From Clostridia bacterium (GTDB taxonomy: Bacteria; Bacillota; Clostridia; Oscillospirales; CAG-272), in the NCBI GenBank assembly GCA_017631855.1, contig JAGBSP010000038.1, positions 1-47,548 on the forward strand: a stretch of DNA of 47,548 nt, given 5' to 3'. This document shows positions 23,779-32,266 of this stretch, in pieces; position 1 is the first letter of the stretch, and every line of letters begins with the position of its first letter. Under the pieces are notes generated by a model. It saw only the letters and a program-made list of their open reading frames with translations. It searched no databases and was not told the DNA's origin. A program made the translations under genes and the position numbers.

Positions 23779-24747
23779 ATGAAACACGATATGTTATGGT
23801 GCGCGTTTGTTTATCTGAGCGATCACCAGTGGGATGACGCTTCCAGCGCTCCCCGCGGCTGGTATCTGAAGCCGAGCTATAATGAAAACAACTCTACCGA
23901 AGTCGAGGCTTGGGACGACTATATGAAGTTCCTTGCCGAGCGCAAATACAATTCGGCGATCATCGACCTCGGCGACGCGATCAAGTACGAATCTCACCCC
24001 GAGATTTCGGCACCCAACGCTTGGACCAAGGATTTTATGAAGCAGAAGCTCGACGAGATGAGAGCCCTCGGCATTATGCCGATCCCGAAGCTCAACTTCT
24101 CCTGCGGTCACATGACCTGGATGAAGCAGTATAACCGTATGGTTTCCTCGCCTGCCTACTATCAGTTCTGCGCCGATATCATCAAAGAGGTTTGCGAGCT
24201 CTTCGACTACCCCGAGTATTTCCACATCGGATTTGACGAGGAAGTCGAGAGAAAGCAGGTAACCTTCGAAAAGGTCGTCGTCAGAGCGCGTGATCTCTGG
24301 TGGCACGATTTCTTCTATATCGCAGGCGAATGCGAAAAGCACGGCGCAAGACCGATGTGCTGGGCAGACTATATGTGGGAGAGAGGACACGAGCAGCTGT
24401 ATCTTGACAGAATGTCGAAGTCGGTCGTTCAGATGAACTGGTTCTATCAGACCTTCACCGAGTACCCCGAAACGCATCCGAAGCGTTACGACTTCCGCAT
24501 CAAGTCCTACGAGCTTCTCAACGAGCGCGGATTTGATCAGATTCCCACCTGCTCGTCCTATCAGTGTCAGGTCAACGCATACCAAACGGTTGCCTTCTGT
24601 AAGGAAAAATTGGATCCCACCCTTCTCAAGGGCTTCTTGACGGCAGCTTGGTCGAGAACCACCGAGGCAGATCAGTACTTCTTCAAGAACGACGCACACC
24701 GCTTGTATCTTGCAAGAAAAGCACTCTACCCCGAAACGCTGAAGTAA
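23779..24747 (+). CDS. GH20-like TIM-barrel protein, array copy 7 (most divergent)
   Basis: 322 residues starting MKHDMLWCAFVYLSDHQWDD, so the HLSxHMW motif of the other copies has become YLSDHQW. The core is retained: YESHPEISAPNAW, PIPKLNFSCGHMTWM and FHIGFDEEVERKQ with Asp153-Glu154. Further on it departs: GARPMCWADYMWERG for GARPWMWSDYFWE, SVVQMNWFYQ for SILQSNWFY, RYDFRIKSYELLNERGFDQI for RYGFRIKTYEIFDEMGYDQV. The loss of the Trp in GARPW and the Gln-to-Met context before NW may reshape the pocket. It is 25 nt after copy 6 and is followed by the array terminator. Confidence 0.8.
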   Translation: MKHDMLWCAFVYLSDHQWDDASSAPRGWYLKPSYNENNSTEVEAWDDYMKFLAERKYNSAIIDLGDAIKYESHPEISAPNAWTKDFMKQKLDEMRALGIMPIPKLNFSCGHMTWMKQYNRMVSSPAYYQFCADIIKEVCELFDYPEYFHIGFDEEVERKQVTFEKVVVRARDLWWHDFFYIAGECEKHGARPMCWADYMWERGHEQLYLDRMSKSVVQMNWFYQTFTEYPETHPKRYDFRIKSYELLNERGFDQIPTCSSYQCQVNAYQTVAFCKEKLDPTLLKGFLTAAWSRTTEADQYFFKNDAHRLYLARKALYPETLK

Positions 24748-24762
24748 AAACAAAAAAAAATT

Positions 24763-24793
24763 GCCCTTGCGCCAAATGGCGCAAGGGCTTTTT
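24763..24793. terminator. Bidirectional terminator closing the GH20-like array
   Basis: Perfect stem GCCCTTGCGCC / GGCGCAAGGGC with an AAAT loop, a T tract on the plus side and a long A tract before it. It ends the array and, on the minus strand, the ABC exporter operon, whose stop codon is 3 nt away. Confidence 0.93.
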
Positions 24794-24795
24794 GA

Positions 24796-26661
24796 TTATG
24801 ATAGCGTTTGTTCCTCGGTGCGGTATTTTTCGGACTGCAGGCGAAACATTTCGGCGTATTTTCCATCCTTGGCAAGAAGCTCTTCGTGGCTTCCCACCTC
24901 GACAACCCGTCCCGTATCGAACATATAAATCCGATCGGCAATGCGTGTCGTAGACAGACGGTGTGAAATAAAGACCACCGTTTTATCCTCGGTATGGTGC
25001 AAGATCGACTGATTGAGATGATACTCTGCCATCGGGTCAAGCGCACTCGACGGCTCGTCCATAATCATCATCGGCGTATCCTGCGCAAAGACACGCGCAA
25101 TCGCCACCTTTTGCGACTCTCCGCCCGAAAGATTGACGCCCGCATCGTTAAACTCACGCGTCAGATGGGTCAAAATTCCGTCGGGGAGTGTAGCAAGCTT
25201 TTCGGAAAAGTCTGCCTTTTCCAAGGAAGCGAGCACCCGTTCGCGGTCGCGCTCCTCTACGTATTCTCCGTTCACGACGTTCTCGGCGACCGTTGCGGCA
25301 AAGATCTTGAAATCCTGAAAGACGGTTCCGATCTTTTGACGGTAGGCGTCGGGATCGTAGTTGCGGATATTGACACCGTTGTAAAGGATCTCGCCCTCGG
25401 TCGGATCATACAGACGCATCATCAGCTTGATGAGCGTGGTTTTTCCCGCGCCGTTGTAACCGACAATCGCAATTTTATCGCCCGCTCGGATCGTCAGATT
25501 AACGTCCTTGAGCGCTTCGGAAATTTTTTCCTCGGACGGCTTATCGCGGAAGCGGTACTTGGCGTGCGACGAAAATTCGTAGGAGAAGCTGACGTTTCGG
25601 AATTCGAGCGTTTCAAATTCGGGGATTTCGGTGATCTCACCTCGAATGGTCGGCTCGGTACGCAAAAATTCGCGATATTTTTCGATGTAGAGCGAGTGCT
25701 CGGCGTATCGTGCAAAGTTTCCAAGCAGGTTACTCAGTGTACCTCGCATTTGCAACACGAGGGTAATGGAAGCTACGAAACCGCCAATGGCAATTTCTCC
25801 TGCGGCAAGCAGTCCCATCATATAAAAGATAATGAGAAATCGCGTGATCTCAGCGAACACTTCCCAACCCACACCCCAGCAAAGAAAATACTTTTTTCCG
25901 TATTTGACGGCAAGCGAAATCTTCTTATCGGCAGTCTCATCGTATTCCTTCAAGAGAAGGTCGTTTGCGTGACTGACGCGAATCTCCTTGGCATAGTCGG
26001 GCAAATGGTAGACGCGATTCAAATATCCATGCTTTCGCCACAGAGGATTTGCTTCCTTGCGGTGCGCAAAATTCACTTTATTGCTCATAAACGAGCAAAT
26101 GACGCTGAAAATCGAAGACACTAACACGATGATTGCCGCCATCGGCTTTACGGTAAGGATCAGCGCAAAGCTTGTAGAGAAACTGACGATTTGGTAACAG
26201 AATCCTCGTACCGTGTTCATCACGTAGATGGCGCGACGGTCCGATTCGTTCATTGCCCAAACGAAATCATTGTAAAATTCGGGATCGTCAAAGTAAGCAA
26301 TATCCAGCGAACGAGCTTTCACAAAAAGCTCCTCGTGCATTTTCAGGTGTAACTTTTTCTGCAAAAGTGAGGAATACGCCTTGGAATACCAGGAATCATA
26401 GAACCATACGATCGTGAAGAACGCCATGACCAAGAGCGTTAACTTCAGCACGTAGGGAAAATCCCCGCCTTCGCCGATCGCATTGAGAAGATAAAAGGTA
26501 TAAATTGCAGTCATCGACGATCGGACGCCGTGAAGCATTCCCCAAAAAAGGCTGGCGAAGAAATAAGCGGGGGCGTATTTCGCGATCCTTCCGAGCATAA
26601 ACAAATTATTTCCAATGATCGTAGCAATCGGTTGCTTGGGTTGCTTCGTTTCCTTACTCAT
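24796..26661 (-). CDS. ABC exporter, fused permease-ATPase, subunit 2
   Basis: A 621-residue half-transporter. The membrane domain has about six helices within residues 20-320. The ATPase follows: Walker A VGYNGAGKTTL, Q-loop FQDFKIF, signature LSGGESQKVAIARVFAQ, Walker B MMIMDEPSSALDP, and H-loop VVFISHRLS. All catalytic residues are present. Its start codon overlaps the end of the upstream half-transporter gene by 8 nt (ATGAGTAA), so the two subunits are very likely made in equal amounts and form a heterodimer. Substrate unknown; the nearest families export drugs, lipids or peptides. No peptidase domain is present. Confidence 0.9.
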   Translation of the reverse strand: MSKETKQPKQPIATIIGNNLFMLGRIAKYAPAYFFASLFWGMLHGVRSSMTAIYTFYLLNAIGEGGDFPYVLKLTLLVMAFFTIVWFYDSWYSKAYSSLLQKKLHLKMHEELFVKARSLDIAYFDDPEFYNDFVWAMNESDRRAIYVMNTVRGFCYQIVSFSTSFALILTVKPMAAIIVLVSSIFSVICSFMSNKVNFAHRKEANPLWRKHGYLNRVYHLPDYAKEIRVSHANDLLLKEYDETADKKISLAVKYGKKYFLCWGVGWEVFAEITRFLIIFYMMGLLAAGEIAIGGFVASITLVLQMRGTLSNLLGNFARYAEHSLYIEKYREFLRTEPTIRGEITEIPEFETLEFRNVSFSYEFSSHAKYRFRDKPSEEKISEALKDVNLTIRAGDKIAIVGYNGAGKTTLIKLMMRLYDPTEGEILYNGVNIRNYDPDAYRQKIGTVFQDFKIFAATVAENVVNGEYVEERDRERVLASLEKADFSEKLATLPDGILTHLTREFNDAGVNLSGGESQKVAIARVFAQDTPMMIMDEPSSALDPMAEYHLNQSILHHTEDKTVVFISHRLSTTRIADRIYMFDTGRVVEVGSHEELLAKDGKYAEMFRLQSEKYRTEEQTLS

Positions 26662-28516
26662 TGTCCGTCACCTCGCTTCCCAGATAATTTTCAGCTTGGC
26701 GCGAGAACATTTCGGCGTATTTGCCACCGCGTGCCAAAAGCTCCTCGTGCGTTCCGATCTCGGCAATTTTGCCTTCATCCATCAGGATCACACGGTCGGC
26801 AAGCACCGCCGAGGAAAGTCGGTGCGAAATAAAGATCACGCTTCGTCCCTCGGTCGCGCGCATCATATTTTCAAACATCGTATATTCCGCGATAGGATCC
26901 AGTGCGCTCGAGGGCTCGTCAAGAATCACAAACGGCGTATTTTCGGCAAAAACGCGGGCGAGCGACAGCTTTTGCTGTTCTCCGACCGAAAGATTGGCAC
27001 CCTCGTCGTCAAATTCGCGCGTCAGAACCGTATCAAGTCCCTTCGGCAAGCGCATCACGCGCTCATACGCGCCGCTTTCCTTCAGTGCTCGGATGACAAG
27101 CTCCTCGTCGCCTTCTCTCGGCTCACGAAGCAACACGTTTTCACGCACACTCAGCGAAAAGAGCTTAAAATCCTGAAACACCGTGCCAAAGCGGTCGCGG
27201 TAAGAATCGAGCGTCATTTCCTTGATATTGACACCGTTCAGAAGAATTTCTCCTTCCTTCGGGTCATACAGACGAAGCAAAAGCTTCACAAGCGTCGTTT
27301 TGCCCGAACCGTTACTTCCGACAAGGGCGAGGCGCTCTCCTTTCTTCAAGGTAAAGCTGATATCTTCAAGCGTATCCTTCTCTGCTCCATCGTAGCGAAA
27401 GCTGACGTGTTCCACGCGAAGCTCGCCGCCGTCCTCGGACGCAATTCTCTCTCCTCCGACAATCGTCGGCTGGTAGTCGAGAAAATAGCGCACATCCTCG
27501 AGAAAGAGCGCGTGCTCGTGGAATTGTGTCAGCGTATCGACGATATAATTCAGGCTATAGGACACCGTTGAAATCGAACCGATTACCACAACACAGTCGC
27601 CCACACTCATACCGCCATTCGCAGGTCCTAAGTACATCGTACTCCAAACCGCGTAAAGCGTTGCGCCGAACACGGTCAGAACATCGAGTCCGAAATGCCG
27701 TAATGTAGAGAGCAAGGTCACCTTGAGTCCATACTTGTTCGTCAGATCGCGGAAAACACGATAACTTTCGCGAAGATCGCGCAGCATCAGGCGATACATT
27801 CCGCCAATACGCATCTCCTTGGCGTAATCGGAAAGATAGAAAGTTCTCTGCACATACCAGACGCGGCGTTCGGTCGATTTTCTTGCCACCGACCAATCGT
27901 GTGAGATCTTGCTTTCCTTCTTTTTAATGAAGCCGAGAAATAGCGGGATACAGGCAAAGACCATCAGCCACGGATCAATGAAGAAAAGCAAAAACGAATT
28001 TGCCGAGGTGGTAATGATATGGCTTAGCAACGTGTCGAGCGTATCCAAAACCTGAGACACCCGATAGCTCGCCTCGTCCATCGCACGAACGTATTTATCG
28101 TAAAACGCAGGGTTCTCATAACAACCAAGCTCGACCTCGGACGCCTTTGCGAACAGCTCCTTCTGGATCTGCATGGCGATTTTTTGTTGCATCTTCGGAG
28201 AAATAACATGCCAGAACCAGTTCAGTACAAGGTAGCTTACCACCGTCACCGCCATTAAGACAGCCACGTACATCACAATGCCCGAAAGCTCTTCTCCCAC
28301 TTCGACAGAATTGACGATCTTACGAAGCAGATACGCACCCGTAAAGAATTCCAACAGTCCGTAAATCACGGTCGAACTCAGGTAAACGATCAGATAGAAT
28401 GGCGACGCCTTGCCGATCTCACGAAGGGCAAACAAATTATTTTGCCATGTCCTCTTCAGGGATACCTTTTTCTCTTTTTTCTTTTTGTCTTTTTTATCCT
28501 TTGGTTGTTTCAACAA
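26654..28516 (-). CDS. ABC exporter, fused permease-ATPase, subunit 1
   Basis: About 620 residues beginning with a very Lys-rich cytoplasmic tail (KDKKDKKKKEKK), then a six-helix membrane domain and an ATPase. The ATPase has Walker A VGSNGSGKTTL, Q-loop FQDFKLF, signature LSVGEQQKLSLARVFAE, Walker B FVILDEPSSALDP and H-loop VIFISHRLS. The signature reads LSVGE rather than LSGGE, a mild departure that may make the two ATP sites unequal. The start is one of two consecutive TTG codons (28511-28516) after AAGGAGGG; the second has the better spacing. Probable partner of the downstream half-transporter. Confidence 0.9.
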   Translation of the reverse strand: MLKQPKDKKDKKKKEKKVSLKRTWQNNLFALREIGKASPFYLIVYLSSTVIYGLLEFFTGAYLLRKIVNSVEVGEELSGIVMYVAVLMAVTVVSYLVLNWFWHVISPKMQQKIAMQIQKELFAKASEVELGCYENPAFYDKYVRAMDEASYRVSQVLDTLDTLLSHIITTSANSFLLFFIDPWLMVFACIPLFLGFIKKKESKISHDWSVARKSTERRVWYVQRTFYLSDYAKEMRIGGMYRLMLRDLRESYRVFRDLTNKYGLKVTLLSTLRHFGLDVLTVFGATLYAVWSTMYLGPANGGMSVGDCVVVIGSISTVSYSLNYIVDTLTQFHEHALFLEDVRYFLDYQPTIVGGERIASEDGGELRVEHVSFRYDGAEKDTLEDISFTLKKGERLALVGSNGSGKTTLVKLLLRLYDPKEGEILLNGVNIKEMTLDSYRDRFGTVFQDFKLFSLSVRENVLLREPREGDEELVIRALKESGAYERVMRLPKGLDTVLTREFDDEGANLSVGEQQKLSLARVFAENTPFVILDEPSSALDPIAEYTMFENMMRATEGRSVIFISHRLSSAVLADRVILMDEGKIAEIGTHEELLARGGKYAEMFSRQAENYLGSEVTDNE

Positions 28517-28551
28517 TATCCCTCCTTAAAACCAAACATTCGATTAAATTT

Positions 28552-28580
28552 ATTATAGCACATCAATTCCCGAAAGTCAA
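28552..28580 (-). promoter_or_regulatory. Promoter of the ABC exporter operon
   Basis: TTGACT (28575-28580) and TATAAT (28552-28557), 17-nt spacer, reading leftward into the exporter genes. Confidence 0.85.
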
Positions 28581-28637
28581 TCAATCGTTGGTTGATACGC
28601 TCTCTATGATACCACAGAAAAATTGCAAATACAAGAC

Positions 28638-28666
28638 TTGACTTTTTTGCATTTTTGTGGTATAAT
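28638..28666 (+). promoter_or_regulatory. Rightward promoter that fires into a terminator
   Basis: TTGACT (28638-28643) and TATAAT (28661-28666), 17 nt apart. Transcription would start near 28673 and meet the hairpin at 28676-28714 at once. No plus-strand gene lies beyond it, as the next genes run on the minus strand. Confidence 0.65.
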
Positions 28667-28675
28667 ATAGATGTA

Positions 28676-28714
28676 AAAAACACCGCAGAGAGCAATTTCT
28701 CTACGGTGTTTTTC
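28676..28714. terminator. Terminator of the decarboxylase operon
   Basis: Arms AAAAACACCG / CGGTGTTTTT plus an inner AGAGA/TCTCT stem, with A and T tracts on both sides. It lies 12 nt beyond the oadA stop on the minus strand and also faces the plus-strand promoter at 28638. Confidence 0.9.
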
Positions 28715-28726
28715 TTCTTATTTTAC

Positions 28727-30127
28727 TTACACGGTATGAATTCCGAGTGCTTTATCTGCGTGCTCGGCGTCAATGCCGTATTTTTTTGCTTTGCGGTACT
28801 CAAAGAACTTGAGTGCTACCTGCTCAAAGAGCGCGTAGGAGAGGACGTCCTCTTCCTGCTCCATATAGGGCTTGATCTTCTCACGAAGTGCGTCAAGCTC
28901 GGGAGCGAGTGCGTCTGCGGGGCGCTCGGTGATACGCTCTGCGTCGCCAATGATCTTCTTTGCGAAGTCGTCGTCGATTGCTACGGGCGTCTTACCGTAC
29001 TGACCCTGAACCAGTCCCTTGAATTCCTTCGTTACCATCTTATAGCGTTCACCGCCGATGACGTTGAACACTGCCTGCGTTCCAACGATCTGCGAGGAGG
29101 GCGTAACGAGCGGTGCGTAACCCGAATCGGCACGAACTCTCGGTACTTCCTCGAGCACGTCGATCAGCTTATCCGACTTTCCTGCCTGCTTGAGCTGAGA
29201 AACGAGGTTGGAGAGCATTCCGCCCGGCACCTGATAGATCAGCGCGTTGACGTCGACCTTGAGCATCTTGGGGTCAAGCTGTCCGCTTGCCAAATACTTC
29301 TCACGAATCGGAGAGAAATACTTCGTGATCTCGTCAAGCTTTGCAAGATCAATGCCCGTGTCGTGCTCAGTACCCGCCAGCGTTGCGACGAGCGACTCGG
29401 TGGGCGGCTGAGAGGTACCCATTGCCATCGGAGAGATCGCGGTATCTACCACGTCAACGCCCGCCTCGATTGCCTTAAGAAGGGTCATCGAAGCAAGTCC
29501 CGAGGTGTAGTGGGTATGCAGCTGAATCGGAACCTTGACGGTTTCCTTAAGTGCCTTGACGAGCTCATACGCATCGTACGGCTTGAGAAGTCCCGACATA
29601 TCCTTGATACAGATCGAGTGCGCACCCATATCCTCGAGCGTCTTTGCATAGCTCGTAAAATATTCGGTGGTATAGATCTTGTTTTCGGGATCGGTCGTAT
29701 AGCAGATCGCCGCCTGCACGTGTCCGTTTTCCTTGATGGTTGCATTGATTGCAGTTTCAAGGTTACGGGGATCGTTCAAAGCATCGAAAATTCGAAGAAT
29801 ATCGATACCGTTGGCAATCGATTTCTGCACGAAATATTCCACCACGTCGTCAGAATAATGGCGGTAGCCGAGAATATTCTGTCCGCGGAAGAGCATCTGA
29901 AGCTTGGTGTTCTTTACCTCGGCGCGAATCTTACGCAGTCTTTCCCACGGATCCTCATTGAGGAAGCGCAAGCAAGAGTCAAAGGTTGCTCCGCCCCATG
30001 CTTCGAGCGAATGATATCCGATACCATCCAGCTTTGCGAGGATCGGAAGCATATCTTCGGTCGTCATTCTCGTCGCGATCAGCGATTGATGCGAGTCGCG
30101 GAGAACGGTTTCTGTAATCTTTACCAT
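28727..30127 (-). CDS. oadA: Oxaloacetate decarboxylase alpha / pyruvate carboxylase carboxyltransferase subunit
   Basis: A 466-residue protein with the DRE-TIM carboxyltransferase fold: TETVLRDSHQSLIATRM at the start, EAWGGATFDSCLRFLNEDPWERLR, MLFRGQNILGYRHY, RIFDALND, the biotin-lysine-binding CIKDMSGLL stretch, and the metal-binding HTHYTSG. It moves CO2 between carboxybiotin and pyruvate/oxaloacetate. It has no C-terminal biotin domain; the biotin carrier is a separate gene (31380-31787), as in split systems. Last gene of the five-gene operon, 21 nt after oadB, and followed by a strong terminator. Confidence 0.94.
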   Translation of the reverse strand: MVKITETVLRDSHQSLIATRMTTEDMLPILAKLDGIGYHSLEAWGGATFDSCLRFLNEDPWERLRKIRAEVKNTKLQMLFRGQNILGYRHYSDDVVEYFVQKSIANGIDILRIFDALNDPRNLETAINATIKENGHVQAAICYTTDPENKIYTTEYFTSYAKTLEDMGAHSICIKDMSGLLKPYDAYELVKALKETVKVPIQLHTHYTSGLASMTLLKAIEAGVDVVDTAISPMAMGTSQPPTESLVATLAGTEHDTGIDLAKLDEITKYFSPIREKYLASGQLDPKMLKVDVNALIYQVPGGMLSNLVSQLKQAGKSDKLIDVLEEVPRVRADSGYAPLVTPSSQIVGTQAVFNVIGGERYKMVTKEFKGLVQGQYGKTPVAIDDDFAKKIIGDAERITERPADALAPELDALREKIKPYMEQEEDVLSYALFEQVALKFFEYRKAKKYGIDAEHADKALGIHTV

Positions 30128-30148
30128 TTCTTTTTCCTCCTAAACAAA

Positions 30149-31327
30149 TCACCAAACCCACGACAGGAAAACACCTGCCGCAACGGCAGAGCCGATAACG
30201 CCTGCCACGTTGGGTCCCATTGCGTGCATCAAAAGGAAGTTCGAGGGATCTTCATCCTGACCTACCTTTTGTGATACGCGCGCCGCCATCGGAACGGCGG
30301 AAACGCCTGCCGAGCCAATGAGCGGATTGATCTTACCGCCCGACAGCCAGTTCATCAGCTTTGCGGTCAAAAGTCCGCCGCAGGTCGAGATGCAGAAGGC
30401 AACCAGACCGAGCGCGATGATGAGAAGCGTCTGCACTCTCAGGAAATTCTCGGCACTTGCCGTAGCGCCAACCGTAATGCCGAGGAAGATCGTGACGATA
30501 TTCATCAGCTCGTTCTGTGCCGTCTTGGACAGACGGTCGGTCACACCGCAGACGTTGAGAAGGTTACCGAACATCAAGCAACCAACCAGCGGTACGGCAT
30601 CGGGAATGATCATACCGACGATGAAGGTTACGACGATCGGGAACAGAATCTTCTCGGTCTTGGATACCTGACGAAGTGCGCTCATTTTGATCTGGCGCTC
30701 CTTCTTTGTGGTAAGTAATTTCATAAAGCGCGGCTGAATCATAGGGATCAGCGCCATGTAGCTATACGCTGCGATTGCAATTGCGCCAAGCAATGCGGGG
30801 GCGAGCGTTTTGGTTACGAGAATTGCCGTCGGTCCGTCCGCGCCACCGATAATACCGATCGAGGCAGCCTCCTGCGGAGAGAAGAAGCCCGAAAGAAGCG
30901 CTCCCGAGAAGGCAACGAAAACGCCAAGCTGTGCGCCCGCACCAATGAGAAGGCTCTTGGGATTCGAGATCAGCGGAGAGAAGTCGGTCATCGCGCCAAT
31001 GCCCATAAAAATCAAACAGGGGTAGATACCGAGCTTTACTCCCATATACAGAAGATCCAAAAGTCCACCCTCGTGAAGCACTTGGGAGTAACTGATCTCC
31101 TCTGCGATAAACAAGTCCAGATGGAACATATTTGCGCCGGGAAGATTGGTCAGAAGCATTCCAATGGCGATCGGAAGCAACAACAGCGGCTCAAATTTTT
31201 TCACAATCGCCAGATATACGAGAACAAAGGCGATCAGGAACATAATGGCGGTCTGCCACCAGGTTTCATTGGCAAACAGTCGGGCAACGCCTGTGGTTTC
31301 TAAGAAATTCTTTAAGCTTTCCAGCAT
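30149..31327 (-). CDS. oadB: Na+-translocating decarboxylase beta subunit
   Basis: A 392-residue integral membrane protein of the OadB/MmdB/GcdB family, with nine or more hydrophobic segments. Family marks are GIGAMTDFSPLISNPKSLLIGAGAQLG and the ion-channel motif GIIGGADGPTAI with its conserved Asp, and a C-terminal GPNVAGVIGSAVAAGVF. It decarboxylates carboxybiotin and couples this to outward Na+ transport. It lies between the biotin carrier and the oadA gene. Confidence 0.95.
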   Translation of the reverse strand: MLESLKNFLETTGVARLFANETWWQTAIMFLIAFVLVYLAIVKKFEPLLLLPIAIGMLLTNLPGANMFHLDLFIAEEISYSQVLHEGGLLDLLYMGVKLGIYPCLIFMGIGAMTDFSPLISNPKSLLIGAGAQLGVFVAFSGALLSGFFSPQEAASIGIIGGADGPTAILVTKTLAPALLGAIAIAAYSYMALIPMIQPRFMKLLTTKKERQIKMSALRQVSKTEKILFPIVVTFIVGMIIPDAVPLVGCLMFGNLLNVCGVTDRLSKTAQNELMNIVTIFLGITVGATASAENFLRVQTLLIIALGLVAFCISTCGGLLTAKLMNWLSGGKINPLIGSAGVSAVPMAARVSQKVGQDEDPSNFLLMHAMGPNVAGVIGSAVAAGVFLSWVW

Positions 31328-31379
31328 TTCCTACCGTTTTCCTTTCGATGAATTTAAAATTGTACGTTCGTCGGGAAAA

Positions 31380-31787
31380 TCAGTTGAGGGTAACGAGTAC
31401 TGCGTCGGTTTCAACCGTCGCGCCCTGAGCAACCTCAACGCTTGCTACCGTTCCGTCCTGAGGAGCGCAGATGTCGTTTTCCATCTTCATTGCCTCAAGA
31501 ACGATGAGAACGTCACCCTTCTTAACTGCTGCGCCAACCTTTGCGTTGACCTTCATAATGTTACCGGGCATCGGAGCCTTGACGGCAACTGCGCCTGCCG
31601 TACCAGCCGAAGCGGGAGCTGCTGCGGGTGCGGGAGCTGCTGCAGGAGCGGGAGCTGCAACGGGTGCGGGAGCCGCAACGGGTGCGGGAGCTGCATATAC
31701 GGGAGCTGCAACGGGTGCGCCGCCTGCTACCTCTTCTACGCTGACTACGTAAGTGACGCCATTAACAGTAATATTGTAAGTTTTCAT
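31380..31787 (-). CDS. Biotin carboxyl carrier protein of the Na+ pump
   Basis: A 135-residue biotin carrier. The short N-terminal segment MKTYNITVNGVTYVVSVEEV is typical of decarboxylase gamma/BCCP subunits. An Ala/Pro-rich flexible linker follows (about residues 23-62, repeats of APVAAPAP), then the biotinyl domain with the EAMKME motif, biotinylated Lys at 101, 34 residues from the C-terminus as expected. It shuttles carboxyl groups between the two carboxyltransferases and OadB. The repeat linker gives the DNA a visible GCGGGAGCTGC periodicity, which should not be mistaken for a satellite. Confidence 0.94.
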   Translation of the reverse strand: MKTYNITVNGVTYVVSVEEVAGGAPVAAPVYAAPAPVAAPAPVAAPAPAAAPAPAAAPASAGTAGAVAVKAPMPGNIMKVNAKVGAAVKKGDVLIVLEAMKMENDICAPQDGTVASVEVAQGATVETDAVLVTLN

Positions 31788-31827
31788 TGTGAATACCTAA
31801 CCTTTCAAAATAATATTTATTGAAGTT

Positions 31828-32253
31828 TTATTTTTTCGAATTCCAAGAGCGTCTACCCGATGCTCTGCGGAAAGAAACGACGCGGAATGCTCCGCTCTCG
31901 CCCTCTGCCTCACGGTAGGCAGAAACCGCCGCCGTCAGTACGGCAACCAATTCTTTTTCTTGATCCGCTCGGTATGCCTCAAGTCCTGCCGCGATCACCG
32001 CTTGCAGTACGTCGTCGGAGCTTCCCGTGGGTTCGGGAGCTTTCTTTGCTACCTTCGCCTCTTTCTTCGGCTTTGCTTCCTTTGGGGTTTTTCCTGCAAA
32101 TACAAGCTTAAAGATCGCAAGAACTGCCCAAAGAATGGCAAGAACCGAGAAAACCATCAGCATTCCGATGAGCGTCATTTTTCCTGCATACGCCCAGCGT
32201 TCTGCCGAAAACGCGCCGCCGAGCTCTGCCGATAATGCCATCATCATATTCAT
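31828..32253 (-). CDS. OadG-like small membrane subunit
   Basis: A 141-residue protein with one N-terminal membrane helix, KMTLIGMLMVFSVLAILWAVLAIFKLVF (about 25-52), then a Lys/Ala/Glu-rich linker and a soluble tail that includes ISAYREAEG-like AVSAYREAEGES. This is the layout of the OadG/MmdD gamma/delta subunits, which hold the decarboxylase complex at the membrane. Assignment relies strongly on position: 13 nt upstream is the mmdA-like gene and 40 nt downstream the biotin carrier. The tail ends in FRRASGRRSWNSKK. Confidence 0.85.
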   Translation of the reverse strand: MNMMMALSAELGGAFSAERWAYAGKMTLIGMLMVFSVLAILWAVLAIFKLVFAGKTPKEAKPKKEAKVAKKAPEPTGSSDDVLQAVIAAGLEAYRADQEKELVAVLTAAVSAYREAEGESGAFRVVSFRRASGRRSWNSKK

Positions 32254-32266
32254 TCCAAGCCTCCCA

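Noticed and set aside
17852-24747. Possible CRISPR or intergenic repeat array because of long recurring DNA blocks
   Set aside because: The recurring blocks are about 1 kb apart and in frame within paralogous genes. No short direct repeats with spacers are present anywhere in the window.
17834-24753. Repeated minus-strand open frames of about 190-330 codons opposite each GH20-like gene
   Set aside because: They recur because the sense genes are paralogs; they begin at different places, lack ribosome-binding sites and would be antisense copies of conserved enzymes.
26654-28516. LSVGE signature taken as a degenerate ATP site
   Set aside because: The catalytic Glu after Walker B, the Walker A Lys and the H-loop His are all present, so the site may still be active; evidence for a dead site is lacking.
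31600-31720. GCGGGAGCTGC-type short periodic repeat, first taken for a satellite
   Set aside because: It encodes the Ala/Pro linker of the biotin carrier in frame, so it is explained by the protein.
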